Positions 1 to 8,275 of a stretch of DNA of 11,909 nucleotides are shown here, piece after piece (the first letter of the stretch is position 1; each line of letters opens with the position of its first letter). The stretch is from the NCBI GenBank assembly GCA_002751075.1, contig NAOQ01000419.1:41245-53153 (forward strand), in the 5' to 3' direction. Below the pieces are notes generated by a model, which saw nothing but the letters and a program-made list of their open reading frames with translations, did not search any database and had not been told where the DNA came from. Position numbers and translations under genes: made by a program. This DNA is from Ichthyophonus hoferi (taxonomy: Eukaryota > Opisthokonta > Ichthyosporea > Ichthyophonida > Ichthyophonidae).

Positions 1-780
1 ATATATATAATATCTTGTAACTGGTCTGGTGCGATTCGAATCGATTCATTTTAAGTGGACCTTAACCGGGCGATTCGGCTGATATGTAGCAAGGATTAAA
101 AGATGTTCAATTATGTGAGCATATATACTTATATATAGATAAATATATTCATATCGGTACAGAATGTTTTATTACACGCACTTTCTCATCTGCTATCCTA
201 TTGGATAATTATTTTTAATTGCTTTTAGTTTTTTATTTCACCATTTATTTCACGTTATAAGTAAGTACTTGTATTTCTCTTTCTGTCTCTTTTCCTTCTG
301 TCATCTTTCTTAGCTATGTATGATAGTATAATATGCATGGTAATATGTGATTGGGATTTTTATGTATGGTAGTAATTATATATGATTATATGTACATACA
401 TGAATGCTACCTTGTGTGCTAAAGTAGAAGCATAAAATGTTCTACAAAAAAAAGCCATAAAGAGATATTTTATATTATATAATAATAGATATCCCATGGA
501 TACTGTGACAAAGGAAAAGGTCCAGGGTCCTGAATAACTACATTAATTAATTGGTTTATAATTAAGATAATTAATACTCTTATATAGAGATATCAATGTA
601 GGTATGTGTGCATACTATAGTCCCATGCTAATTAAGGTAATTGTCATAATTGATATATATAATTCCTAGTACCTGTACGGTTGTATGGTATGATAGAAAT
701 AAATAGAAAGGTGGCTGGAGAAGGAAGATAAATAAATATATTGTAATAATAATAACAATAACATCATATTGTTATACATA
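1..780. other. AT-rich stretch, no convincing gene
   Basis: No open frame here has convincing coding character. A 53-base intron-like segment is visible at 261-313: donor GTAAGT, then a long pyrimidine run ending in CTTAG. The flanking sequence does not give a clear protein, so it stays a candidate only. On the minus strand an ATG at about position 53 opens a short frame running off the left edge; this is too little to call. A TTCGAA palindrome near position 36 is not part of a tRNA fold. Confidence 0.5.
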
Positions 781-832
781 CGGTCATACATACTATCACA
801 CATACATACATACACCCCCCCACCACCCACAG
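781..832 (+). repeat. CATAC-rich tract plus C-rich 3' splice site
   Basis: A short run of CATA/CATAC units passes into a C-rich pyrimidine tract and ends in CACAG at 828-832, which reads as a strong intron acceptor for the exon starting at 833. The same order (degenerate CATAC repeats, pyrimidines, ACAG) occurs before the first coding exon of the 6PF2K gene near 9774. Confidence 0.55.
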
Positions 833-978
833 CCCCTACTACGTTAACCCTTGCCCAGCGGCTAGGCTTTAGCAAAACGACAGCCGAGGAGGAAGAGGAT
901 AAGAGACAAGCCTTAGAAATAGCTAAATCGATTATTAGAGACATTGCAAAACAGACCGGGGGAAAATCAATGTGTTAA
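833..978 (+). CDS. Probable terminal exon of an unidentified gene
   Basis: After the acceptor at 831-832 one frame stays open to a TAA at 976-978, giving about 47 residues. The exon needs one base from the previous exon to complete its first codon. The peptide starts with a PTTLTLAQRLGFSK stretch, then an acidic cluster (EEEED), then a probable amphipathic helix (RQALEIAKSIIRDIAKQ), and ends GGKSMC. GC content is clearly above the flanks, as expected for coding DNA here. No catalytic or binding motif is recognised. The upstream exons are not identifiable with confidence; they may lie left of the window or be short ones hidden in 1-780. A transcript would settle this. An antisense frame over 666-944 is mostly complement of the CATA tract and is not preferred. 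Confidence 0.5.
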
Positions 979-2340
979 TGTTAATGATTGTATACTTAAT
1001 ATATATATATATATATATTCCTAAAGATTGGCTGTGTAGTTATTTGGAAGTAATTGGTTAATTAGTTGAGAATAACTGGTAATTATATCAACACCGCCAT
1101 TGGTTTTTAGAATTGCTTTTTTAATTAATGTGATGGGTAGGACTATATCGTTCACTATAATGTACTATCCAATCATCAATATTTTATATATTTTTAACTT
1201 GATATTATTTTAAAGATTATGTCTAGTGTGTTTGCAATCACACTGCAAGTTAATCGCCCTACTAGCCAATGGTAACGGATAGTACACACGTGCACCTGTG
1301 TCGAGTATTGGCCCTGTCTGGATATTTTATTTAAACAATAGAATAATTCTCATTGGCCCAAAGTGTCAAATGTAATCTAAACAGAAATAAATTTCCCTGG
1401 GATGATTGTTGAACGTCCAATAATAAATGTGATTCTGGTGCATAGTCATCCAATCAAGTCACCCTAACAAAATTTAGAGGCTGCAATTGGCCCAAGATTA
1501 TAGAACTTAATATACTGGATGTGGAATTAGCTAGATTTAATATAATATATTTTAAAATTGATTAAAAGTTTATTCTACCTATTTGATTGAATTTAAATAT
1601 AACCTATATGCATGACTGGCCAATCAAACTGTATTGTGCAGTTGGTGACTGCGATTACCTAGTAGTTGTTAAATATAGCTACATATACAGTATAGGTAAA
1701 GTAAGTATACTTATAATTCTATATTTAGAATGTATAAAAAGGTTTGGTCTGAGAAATTGGGGACTCTAGATTCTGTAGTACTTTATTGGAGTTGGTATTA
1801 GCTAATAGACGTCCAGTAGGGATCGTTAACGTGGAGGCAGTACAACATTTAGCAAATCTCCCACATACTAGAACTATTGATATGTGACAAATAAGTAGAG
1901 ACATGCTATATAGGTAGAGAAAAGCTATAGATAGGTATAGATTGTTGCTATATATTAGGCTAGTAATTGGAAGCATTTATTTTTGATTTATTAATTGTGC
2001 TAATACTGACACCTTGCACTGCGCTATCTGATTGATGAATTAAACACTGAATAAAGGCTATACAATTTTTATACTAAATTATCTGCCTGCAAAAGTTGAT
2101 TGCCATTCTGAACATTGGTGAGATAATTACTACACGGGCAGAAATCTACAAAGTTAGTCGTAATAGGCCACTTATGCACTTCGACTAGTAGGGAAAGCTG
2201 TGATGATTTAAGACTACAGTAATAGTACGATGTATATGTAGTATAATATATTATAACATAATAAATGATTAGAATGGAAGTAATCTGTGACCATATAGGA
2301 TTACAACAATTGTATGATAGATGTTGCTACTGCTGGGAAC
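979..2340. other. AT-rich intergenic DNA with dense CCAAT/ATTGG motifs
   Basis: No supported gene. An (AT)n run lies at about 1000-1019. Between 1025 and 1625 there are eleven copies of CCAAT or its complement, several extended to GCCAATCA or ATTGGCCC. Short open stretches with somewhat coding-like composition occur at about 1751-1890 (44 codons, ending NLPHTRTIDM) and 2075-2195 (36 codons, ending RNRPLMHFD), both plus strand. Neither has a start, a clear splice pair or a recognised motif, so they are not called as genes. Confidence 0.5.
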
Positions 2341-2379
2341 TGACTTGGAGTTGTGTTTGTTCAAGGCAGCCTGAAAATG

Positions 2380-2930
2380 AAGAACAAGAACTTCTTCAAC
2401 ATCTTTTTCCCAGCCACTAGTTTTGTAACTGTCTGGATCCTCATTGCTACTGTTGCTGTACTCCAGTACGAGCTGACCCAACTTGACATCTGTTCCACAT
2501 ACTTACATGCCCCATTACACAATCCTGCCTATATGCTCCAGACTCTTACAATCAAAGACGCCGATTACCCAAATGAGATATATAAATTGTCTATGAACCT
2601 CTACGGACTCCATGAGAGAGTGGCTTACGTTGGAACTATACCCAGGATGAGTTTCTAAAGACTCAAAACATGAACCCAGCTGATCGAGATCCTTGTGTTT
2701 ACATTTCCCATGCAAGCGGTCATTACCTTACCTTATGCTGCTACGTCAATGATTTACACATTGTGTCAGAGCATTTAATTGGGAAGGAGGCCCTTATTAC
2801 GGCGTTCTGTAATAAATTCACAATGAAGAACAAAGGCTGGCCTGGTGATTTCTTAGGCTGCTCTAATCACAAGGGCAACATACAACATCAAACTATGCTA
2901 ATCAAGTCCTACAGCTTAAATGATCTGTGA
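2380..2930 (+). mobile_element. Ty1/copia retrotransposon fossil (reverse transcriptase part)
   Basis: Translation shows the copia-type reverse transcriptase order. A segment near 2470-2520 resembles the first palm motif of the family (QLDICSTYLHAPL). A following stretch near 2575-2615 matches the family's YKLxxxLYGL motif, and a segment near 2740-2770 corresponds to the catalytic palm region. The DFLG motif follows near 2850. No LTRs, gag, protease, integrase or RNase H could be recognised on either side, so this is an isolated inner piece. It is broken, with a few breaks, and looks old. No function is expected. Confidence 0.8.
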
Positions 2931-3314
2931 GAACTGTTCTATTGGTTTATAATCACGGAATGTGAATTGACCTATTCTTTTATTTGATACTGCTAGTACC
3001 AATTATTGTTTTAACTCATTATTGGCCAGGAGCATTGCCGCCCAACTTAATTTTTTATAAAATATAATCTTGATGGCCACTAAAATCATTGCACCAAATT
3101 CAATTACATAATCTTTCTCTAAAGTATAATCATATATAAAATGTTGATCATTTATATTATCTAAACATTTTGCAAAATATAATTAATTTATAATATATAA
3201 CCCTTTTATAAAACACACAAGAAATATATAAGAATATTTCAGAAATATTGAGAATAAAATCTTCATATATGAACAATAAGCTATGTATATGTATAATATA
3301 ATACAAAAATAACT
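2931..3314. other. AT-rich spacer, nothing recognised
   Basis: Very AT-rich. There is one short hydrophobic open stretch near 2960-3065, with no start or splice context, and nothing that can be assigned. No LTR continuing from the copia fossil was found here. Confidence 0.5.
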
Positions 3315-3392
3315 CTCGAATTCTTCTGGAAACACTTCAAGGAGGCCGTCAGCAAGAAGAAATCAGAACCTAGTGACGTCATCGCTTATTAA
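3315..3392 (+). pseudogene. GC-rich coding-like scrap, 25 codons then stop
   Basis: A stretch of about 48% GC in roughly 30% GC surroundings reads LEFFWKHFKEAVSKKK and continues SEPSDVIAY to a TAA. The frame has a stop shortly upstream and no AG acceptor between that stop and the scrap, so it is not a clean last exon as it stands. It could be a relic of a host gene, or an exon joined through an unusual site to the candidates at 3692 and 4003. An 8-base TGACGTCA palindrome (a CRE-type sequence) lies inside at 3374-3381. The family is not recognised. Confidence 0.3.
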
Positions 3393-3440
3393 ACATAGAT
3401 TGAATGCTTACTTTACTATGGAATAGTGGAATAGGTTATG

Positions 3441-3540
3441 CGGACTCAAAATACACAATCTGATATAGTTATTGTATATTTCTGCCATTGGCTGGTTTAC
3501 TCTTGATCGATCGTCTTGGATTGGCATTTAACACCAATCT
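3441..3540 (+). repeat. Interspersed repeat, copy A
   Basis: Positions 3482-3538 match the reverse complement of 8110-8166 at 52 of 57 bases by hand alignment. Weaker similarity extends leftward through GGACTCAAAATACAC. The family is undetermined; no terminal repeats or target-site duplication could be fixed. Confidence 0.75.
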
Positions 3541-3691
3541 GAGATATACTCCGATTGGCACATTCAGATTGTACCTACTATTTTTTTTGGCAGAATAGAT
3601 ATGCATTAGTAATGATTAATAATATTAATTAATTAATATATCACCTTCGTCTAATTATTTGTCACAGGAAAATTATCTTGATCATCTATAG

Positions 3692-4080
3692 GATACCACA
3701 GTAAAGACTGTTGCAAATGTAGTGGCCGGCAATGACAAACTGCAACAGGTGAGTGGGGCAAAGTCATGTAGCCCCACTCACCAATAATAACAATATAATA
3801 TAGTAATGTAGGACAATATGTTATAGTACAATATGATATAATACAGTACATACAACACAATACTAGGACATAAGACATATACATATACATCTGTCCACCT
3901 CGTTGCCTGTCAAATAATCTCTCTTTATCCACTTATTCTATTATTCACTTCATTGGTTGAATAAATTTTAAATTTTAACTGACCAATCCCATTGGTATAC
4001 AGGCTGTCAATGATGTCTTTGGCTTCTGGATGTGGATGTTATTCTTTACTCCTGTGTTGATTATCTCTCCTATGCCCTGA
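3692..4080 (+). CDS. Two candidate exons of an unknown membrane-ended protein
   Basis: Exon candidate one is 3692-3748, flanked by TCTATAG and the strong donor GTGAGT. Its only stop-free frame reads DTTVKTVANVVAGNDKLQQ. Exon candidate two begins at 4003 after TATACAG and runs to TGA at 4078-4080, reading AVNDVFGFWMWMLFF and then TPVLIISPMP. Both are phase 0, so the join keeps the frame. The C-terminus is strongly hydrophobic with aromatic residues, like a tail anchor or last membrane segment. The 254-base intron would be normal beside the 147-626 base introns of the 6PF2K gene. No upstream start exon is secure. The protein family is not recognised. Confidence 0.35.
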
Positions 4081-4561
4081 CTGGGATGATTAAACCTACC
4101 ATATCTTACGAATCCCATCACATTGATTGGCTTAAAAGTGTTGTTGTTGTATATATATCTTATATAATAAACGTTTATGTAGTAGGATATATTGTATATG
4201 TGGTAGTTACGTTGCAGATAATGGAAGAGAAGGGAGAGAGAGGGTAAAGGAGAGGGAGATATGTAAATTTTTAATAGAGTAATATAATAGGCCGATAATG
4301 ATATATGTACACTTTGCTATTTTAATGGTTACAGCTCTATGGACTATTATTTTTCTAAACCAACCTTATAAATAAATGTGAGTAATATAATATGATAATT
4401 TTCTGAATAAATTAGAATATAAATACAATAACTATAAGTCATTTTTGTAAAACACGGTACACTATTCACAAGATATCAAACTTTTTACAATTTGAAGCTT
4501 TACGTTGGGTTGCTCCACCTAATCAATTCATTATAAATATGTATGTACAATAGTATGTATA
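4081..4561. other. AT-rich spacer with purine tract
   Basis: A purine-rich GA tract lies at about 4220-4260. Otherwise the stretch is AT-rich with no supported gene. The open frame at 4032-4247 is largely simple-sequence translation and is not called. Confidence 0.5.
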
Positions 4562-4567
4562 TTTATT
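4562..4567 (-). terminator. Candidate poly(A) signal of the chitin-binding gene
   Basis: On the minus strand this reads AATAAA, about 149 bases past the stop codon of the gene at 4716-5363, a plausible 3' UTR length. This motif also arises often by chance in AT-rich DNA. Confidence 0.4.
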
Positions 4568-4715
4568 AGCGTTAGGAATTTCAAATAAAGCCGGCCAACC
4601 AGACTAAGCTTTTGATTGGCCTAACGTATCACTCCCTACACAGTAGTGGAACTCTTTGTTGAAGACGTCATCACACTGCAACGCCTTTTGTCAAATCCCT
4701 GATGCCCACACAATC

Positions 4716-5363
4716 TTATGCTTTAGGTATACACTCGTGAACACTCTCTTGAAACACATGGTTTGGAGGGCATCTAAACCAGCGGTAAAGGGGTTTTTTC
4801 CCGTCCCCATAGCACGAATAAAAAAAGTTAGAGTGGTACTTGTCAGGATAATGAAAGTAATTACGGATTTTCCAATCAGGAGGGCATTGGAATTCTTTTG
4901 CATTTTTTGGTGTTTTTTCAGATTCACACTTGTTGGTAATGTCGTTAAACACAAACTTTCTATCACATTGTAGCCTTACAGGTTTACCTGTAAAACACGA
5001 AAAATACATCCAAGGTTTGTGCGGGTGAGGATAATTCCTGTCAGGATGGCTCTCCCAATCTTCAGGGCATTGGAATAATTTAGGAGTTGGTCCATTTACG
5101 TACCAACATGCATGGATATCCTCGTTGAATATAGAATGTTCAGGACATTCTTGCCTGCTAGATACTACACCGTACAACCAACTTCCAGTACACTTATAAA
5201 AAAATCTAGGATTGTACTCGTCAGGATATAATTTGGAAGGATGGCTTTTCCAATCATCAGGGCATACAAAGCGGTTCTTAACTTGTTCTCGAGACCATAC
5301 ACCCGCGGCTGAGGATAAAGTAGCAACAGCAGCTAAAGTAGTGGCAATGACATAAGAACTCAT
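4716..5363 (-). CDS. Secreted protein with three CBM14 (peritrophin-A-like) modules
   Basis: An intact, intronless 215-residue protein. The ATG at 5361-5363 is chosen because it directly heads a signal peptide (MSSYVIATTLAAVATLSSAAG, residues 1-21, likely cleaved near there). The mature chain is three repeats that each start CPxDW, have YP twelve residues after the first Cys, an aromatic pair before the second Cys, and a C-P/D turn. Cysteines are C34, C58, C73, C86; C99, C123, C133, C146; C160, C184, C198, C211. The spacing is C-x23-C-x9-14-C-x12-C in all three. The usual family module has six cysteines; the second and sixth are absent in every repeat. CBM14 modules bind chitin in peritrophins and in the fungal effector Avr4, which shields hyphal chitin from chitinases. 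A cell-wall or host-cuticle chitin role is inferred. Overlapping antisense frames are shadows. Its lack of introns contrasts with the 6PF2K gene. Confidence 0.85.
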   Translation of the reverse strand: MSSYVIATTLAAVATLSSAAGVWSREQVKNRFVCPDDWKSHPSKLYPDEYNPRFFYKCTGSWLYGVVSSRQECPEHSIFNEDIHACWYVNGPTPKLFQCPEDWESHPDRNYPHPHKPWMYFSCFTGKPVRLQCDRKFVFNDITNKCESEKTPKNAKEFQCPPDWKIRNYFHYPDKYHSNFFYSCYGDGKKPLYRWFRCPPNHVFQESVHECIPKA

Positions 5364-5426
5364 TGTCAATATAGTAAGCAGATAGCAGATATATGGTTAG
5401 TTCGTTTATTTTGAGCCCGTAGACCT

Positions 5427-5434
5427 CTTTTATA
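5427..5434 (-). promoter_or_regulatory. TATA box of the chitin-binding protein gene
   Basis: The minus strand reads TATAAAAG, a near-perfect TATA box, 64 bases before the ATG. Transcription would begin around 5400, giving a short 5' UTR of roughly 40 bases. The element supports both the strand and the chosen start. Confidence 0.6.
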
Positions 5435-6289
5435 ATTTGGTTTTCAGCTATCCTGGGAAATTCCTCACACATTGTATGGTTTAAATTAGATTAGGGACAT
5501 AACTACACGGATTTGCTTTTACACGATAATAGTTACTTCATGTTTACCCAATACAACGGAGACATTGTTTTACACTGTTTACAATGAAACTATGAACCCA
5601 AAGAAAATAAAATAGCCACTAAAGTAATAAATAACTGTAGGCGGACTTTCAAACTGAATCCCTATATCATGTACACGCTTACAGATAATAAAATCGTTTT
5701 ATATAATATTGATATTGATACATGATTTGACTGATGTTAAAACAAGAATATATATTTAATTTGTGTATTTCTTTATAAAGCAATATTATAAGCATTTATT
5801 TCAGAGCGTGTTATTCAGTCCAGATAATACGTTGCTTGGGCATCTTGCCTAAGACAAATCCTGTAGAGCTGTTTAAGAATAAAATACGAGTTCGAACGAA
5901 GCCCAAATAATAAGTGGTGCATACGCATAATGATTTAATTGCATAATATTTTTCAACTTGATATATTGATTTGTCTACATAATATGTGAGCAATTACACC
6001 AATGAGGTAGCTAGCTAAAGAGCCATTCTAGGGAGGAGATATCGGTATTAGATTATCAGGAGACAAATACATATATAGACGAAATAACTACCAAAGGCCC
6101 TGGCCGTTCGGCGCCCTGGTCATTCACACATATGATCCACTGGAAAAATTACAAAGTTCTCAAAATAAACTTAAAACTTTGCATATATAGCAATCACATT
6201 GTTACTGTAAAGTCTAATCTACCGTTACGTGTTAAAAAGTCAGAGAACCGCATACCAATATTAAATAGTGACTAGTTACTATCTATATA
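5435..6289. other. Intergenic DNA with repeat copy B
   Basis: No supported gene. It includes the interspersed repeat at 5800-5880. A 52-codon open stretch at about 6034-6188 (plus) contains NYQRPWPFGALVIHTYDP and covers a small GC-rich patch with GCCCTGG twice (6098-6120). It has a plausible AG before it but no start codon or known motif, so it is only noted. Confidence 0.45.
5800..5880 (-). repeat. Interspersed repeat, copy B
   Basis: The minus strand matches the left half of copy C (8212-8260) at about three quarters of 48 bases, sharing GTCTTAGG and TCTGGAC blocks. Read as protein both copies stay open (GFVLGKMPKQ here, GLVLGRTPTQ in copy C), but the differences show no clear synonymous bias. 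Confidence 0.6.
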
Positions 6290-6588
6290 GCAATACCGCA
6301 CCTCTTACTGATCTTATACACTGTGCTATAATCACTATAGTGCCTAAACAAACTAAACCGAAAATTCTTCATTCAGTACTAGCTGAATATAATTATAATA
6401 GACATTTAGAGATACAGCCAACACATACGCCTGCTTCTACATTGCCTTCTACAGAAAGTATATCAAACCAATTGGCTATTACTAATGCTGGTACAGAAAC
6501 ACCAACGATGGATTACAAAAAACAATTGGAGATCTTGAAGAACTGTGGACTAGTCAACAGAACTCCCACCAACTCTTACATGTTTTAG
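6290..6588 (+). CDS. Uncertain open frame, about 99 codons
   Basis: An open frame after TATATAG (possible acceptor) to a TAG at 6586-6588. The middle is Thr/Pro/Ser-rich (IQPTHTPASTLPSTES) and the end is MDYKKQLEILKNCGLVNRT. There is no ATG near the start that fits, no transmembrane segment and no recognised domain. One frame of this length is expected by chance in about 12 kb of such AT-rich DNA. The composition is less repetitive than the other chance frames, so it is kept at low confidence as a possible last exon or a worn gene relic. Confidence 0.25.
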
Positions 6589-6640
6589 CATATCTTACTC
6601 CGTGTGCAAGGGGACACGTTTAAACGCTCTCCACGTAATT

Positions 6641-6663
6641 TGGCTCTCTCTCTCTCTATCTAA
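6641..6663 (+). repeat. (CT)n microsatellite
   Basis: A short TCTCTC run that passes into TATC. There is no sign that it belongs to an intron acceptor, because no AG follows closely. Confidence 0.6.
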
Positions 6664-6801
6664 ACAAATGTAGGTCAGAGTTGCACTTTTTTCTATAGTT
6701 ATTCTGATCAACATGGTAGCAGAATAAGCATGAATAGTCTATCATGGTCACAAAACATGGTAATTATACCAAGTCAGCGATCCACAAATACCGAAAACAC
6801 T

Positions 6802-7137
6802 TCACCCCAATCTGTTAGAAATAGATTCTTCGATTTCAGATAAATGTCTGTCAGAAGTTGTCTCACTGTCTGACGGTTTATCTGATGTTCCACTAGCTTG
6901 AGGTAAATCAGTATCGTTTGATATACCTTCAAAACTACTGCTTGTAACTAGTAGTCCTCTTATCGCTGTGGGTCTAAATTGTTCAGAGCGCCGTTTCGTT
7001 GGTAGCTCGTCGAGATTACTTAATGTTTCATCTTCAGATGACAAAATTATAATCTTCTTCCTCTTCTGTATTCGACATCCAATTTCTAAAGTCTTTGGTG
7101 TTAATGACAAAGATCGTTTGACAACTTTTCTTGGTCA
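6802..7137 (-). CDS. Uncertain acidic, disordered nuclear-type frame
   Basis: The frame is open on the minus strand from about 7137 to TGA at 6802-6804, roughly 111 codons without a stop. It lacks an ATG near its start, so it would have to be a downstream exon. It contains basic clusters (PRKVVKRS; QKRKK), then IIILSSEDE, then a Ser/Asp/Glu-rich tail (SGTSDKPSDSETTSD). A hydrophobic IIIL core followed by Ser and acids is the classic layout of a SUMO-interacting motif, and the basic runs resemble nuclear localisation signals. An alternative frame over 7025-7150 also stays open for about 37 codons, which weakens the case. No catalytic domain is visible. Confidence 0.3.
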
Positions 7138-8106
7138 ATCTCTTCTTAATACTTGACACCTTAAATCAACTTTAGATATTAATGATTATTTCTTATCAAA
7201 ATAACCAATAAAAATTGATCTACAATCTGGTAAAAATTCAACGTTTATTCACAAAAAATTTCTGGGGGCCCCGTTATGAGAAAAGTTACGGCCTTATATT
7301 TTTTCAAAAAAAACTCTACTGAAAACCCGTTCAGTATAAATAGAACAAACTACAAAGATGTCGTTACTACGATTATCATAACGATGGGATTTACACCTAA
7401 GATTACCTGAAAAGATTTACTAGTATATGCGGTATTGCGGTGACTTTTAGCAATCACAATTGCAATTAATTAAGGGCAATATATAGCCAATCAAAAATAT
7501 AGGTAAATAATATTAGATGTAAATTAATAAAAAAACAAATAAACGTATTTGAAAACATTCTAGCTGAAAACATACGACACAACCCCACATCCATCCACGG
7601 TCCTCTACATGCAAAGAATTGATTCTATTATATCTACACATTATCTTCAAATCTGTATTTGAACTATCAAGATTTCCAGCTTCAAAGTGGCATTAAGGCA
7701 ATGCACAATGCAACTGGGCAACACACATATATCACCTCAGTCGCCGACCACCAGACGCCAGATGCCAGAGCCAGAGGCAGAGCCAGAGCGAGCAGGAACA
7801 TTTAACATACAGTTTAGTCAACTGTCTTTCTTTTTTTTGCATTGGGTGTCATGCTGCAGTCACTTATGAATGTCATTGGGAACTATCTAGTTCATTTAGT
7901 GAGCTCCAAGCCTACAGCTAGACAGTCACTATGTTAAGGTTCTTTTCATATTCCTTATTCATATTTTTATGCCCTAGGTGTAATAACTCTCCTAGGTCCT
8001 GGGAGTGTTAAAACGGGAATATTTAATTAATTTTGGTAATTCTTTATATAGTTATAATGTTAGCAATTATTATTACATATTTAGTCTGGGAAAATAGTTA
8101 GCGCAA
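7138..8106. other. Intergenic DNA, no secure gene
   Basis: It contains a G/C knot (GGGGGCCCC, near 7263) in very AT-rich sequence. A minus-strand open stretch of about 59 codons at 7518-7697 includes LHVEDRGWMWGCVVCF but has no start or known motif. The GC-rich hexamer patch at 7739-7800 is listed separately. The 60-codon frame at 7687-7869 runs through that patch and is not called. Confidence 0.45.
7751..7796 (+). repeat. GC-rich GCCAGA-type hexamer patch
   Basis: Imperfect GCCAGA/GGCAGA units in a patch of about 65% GC, the most GC-rich in the window. All three plus frames are open through it, so open reading alone proves nothing. Confidence 0.6.
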
Positions 8107-8275
8107 TTTATTGGCGTTAAATGGCAATCCAAGATGATCGATCAAAATTAAACCAGCCAATGGCAGAGGTCGTATAATTATATAATAAGCCATTTGAAAT
8201 CGTATGTTTTGGGTCCAGAAAACACATTGGGTTGGCGTCCTACCTAAGACAAGTCCTGCTATTTGTTTGATAATA
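8107..8275 (-). repeat. Interspersed repeat, copy C (longest)
   Basis: On the minus strand this copy joins the parts seen separately: its 5' part matches copy B and its 3' part (8110-8166) matches copy A at 52 of 57 bases. Copies A and B together therefore define one family of at least 170 bases. No terminal inverted repeats, poly(A) tail or target-site duplication were identified, so the class is open. Confidence 0.75.

Noticed and set aside
30-50. TTCGAATCG resembling a tRNA T-loop, and a second GTTCGAAC near 5890
   Set aside because: No pairing T-stem, acceptor stem or anticodon arm around either site.
490-536. ATG with 12 codons (MDTVTKEKVQGPE) as a possible first exon of the gene ending at 978
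   Set aside because: The GTCCAG donor is poor and the phase does not fit the exon at 833.
666-944. Minus-strand 92-codon frame
   Set aside because: Runs through the complement of CATA repeats and the probable exon at 833-978; poly-Leu and poly-Gly runs come from simple sequence.
1725-1976. Minus-strand 83-codon frame
   Set aside because: No domain, start context or splice evidence; within the length expected by chance in AT-rich DNA.
2353-2715. Minus-strand frames over the copia region as host genes
   Set aside because: They are complements of the reverse transcriptase fossil; only the plus strand carries family motifs.
4656-4973. Open frames of 105 codons (plus) and 91 codons (minus, other frame) over the chitin-binding gene
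   Set aside because: Both overlap the CBM14 coding sequence in other frames; that gene has a signal peptide, regular cysteine spacing and a TATA box.
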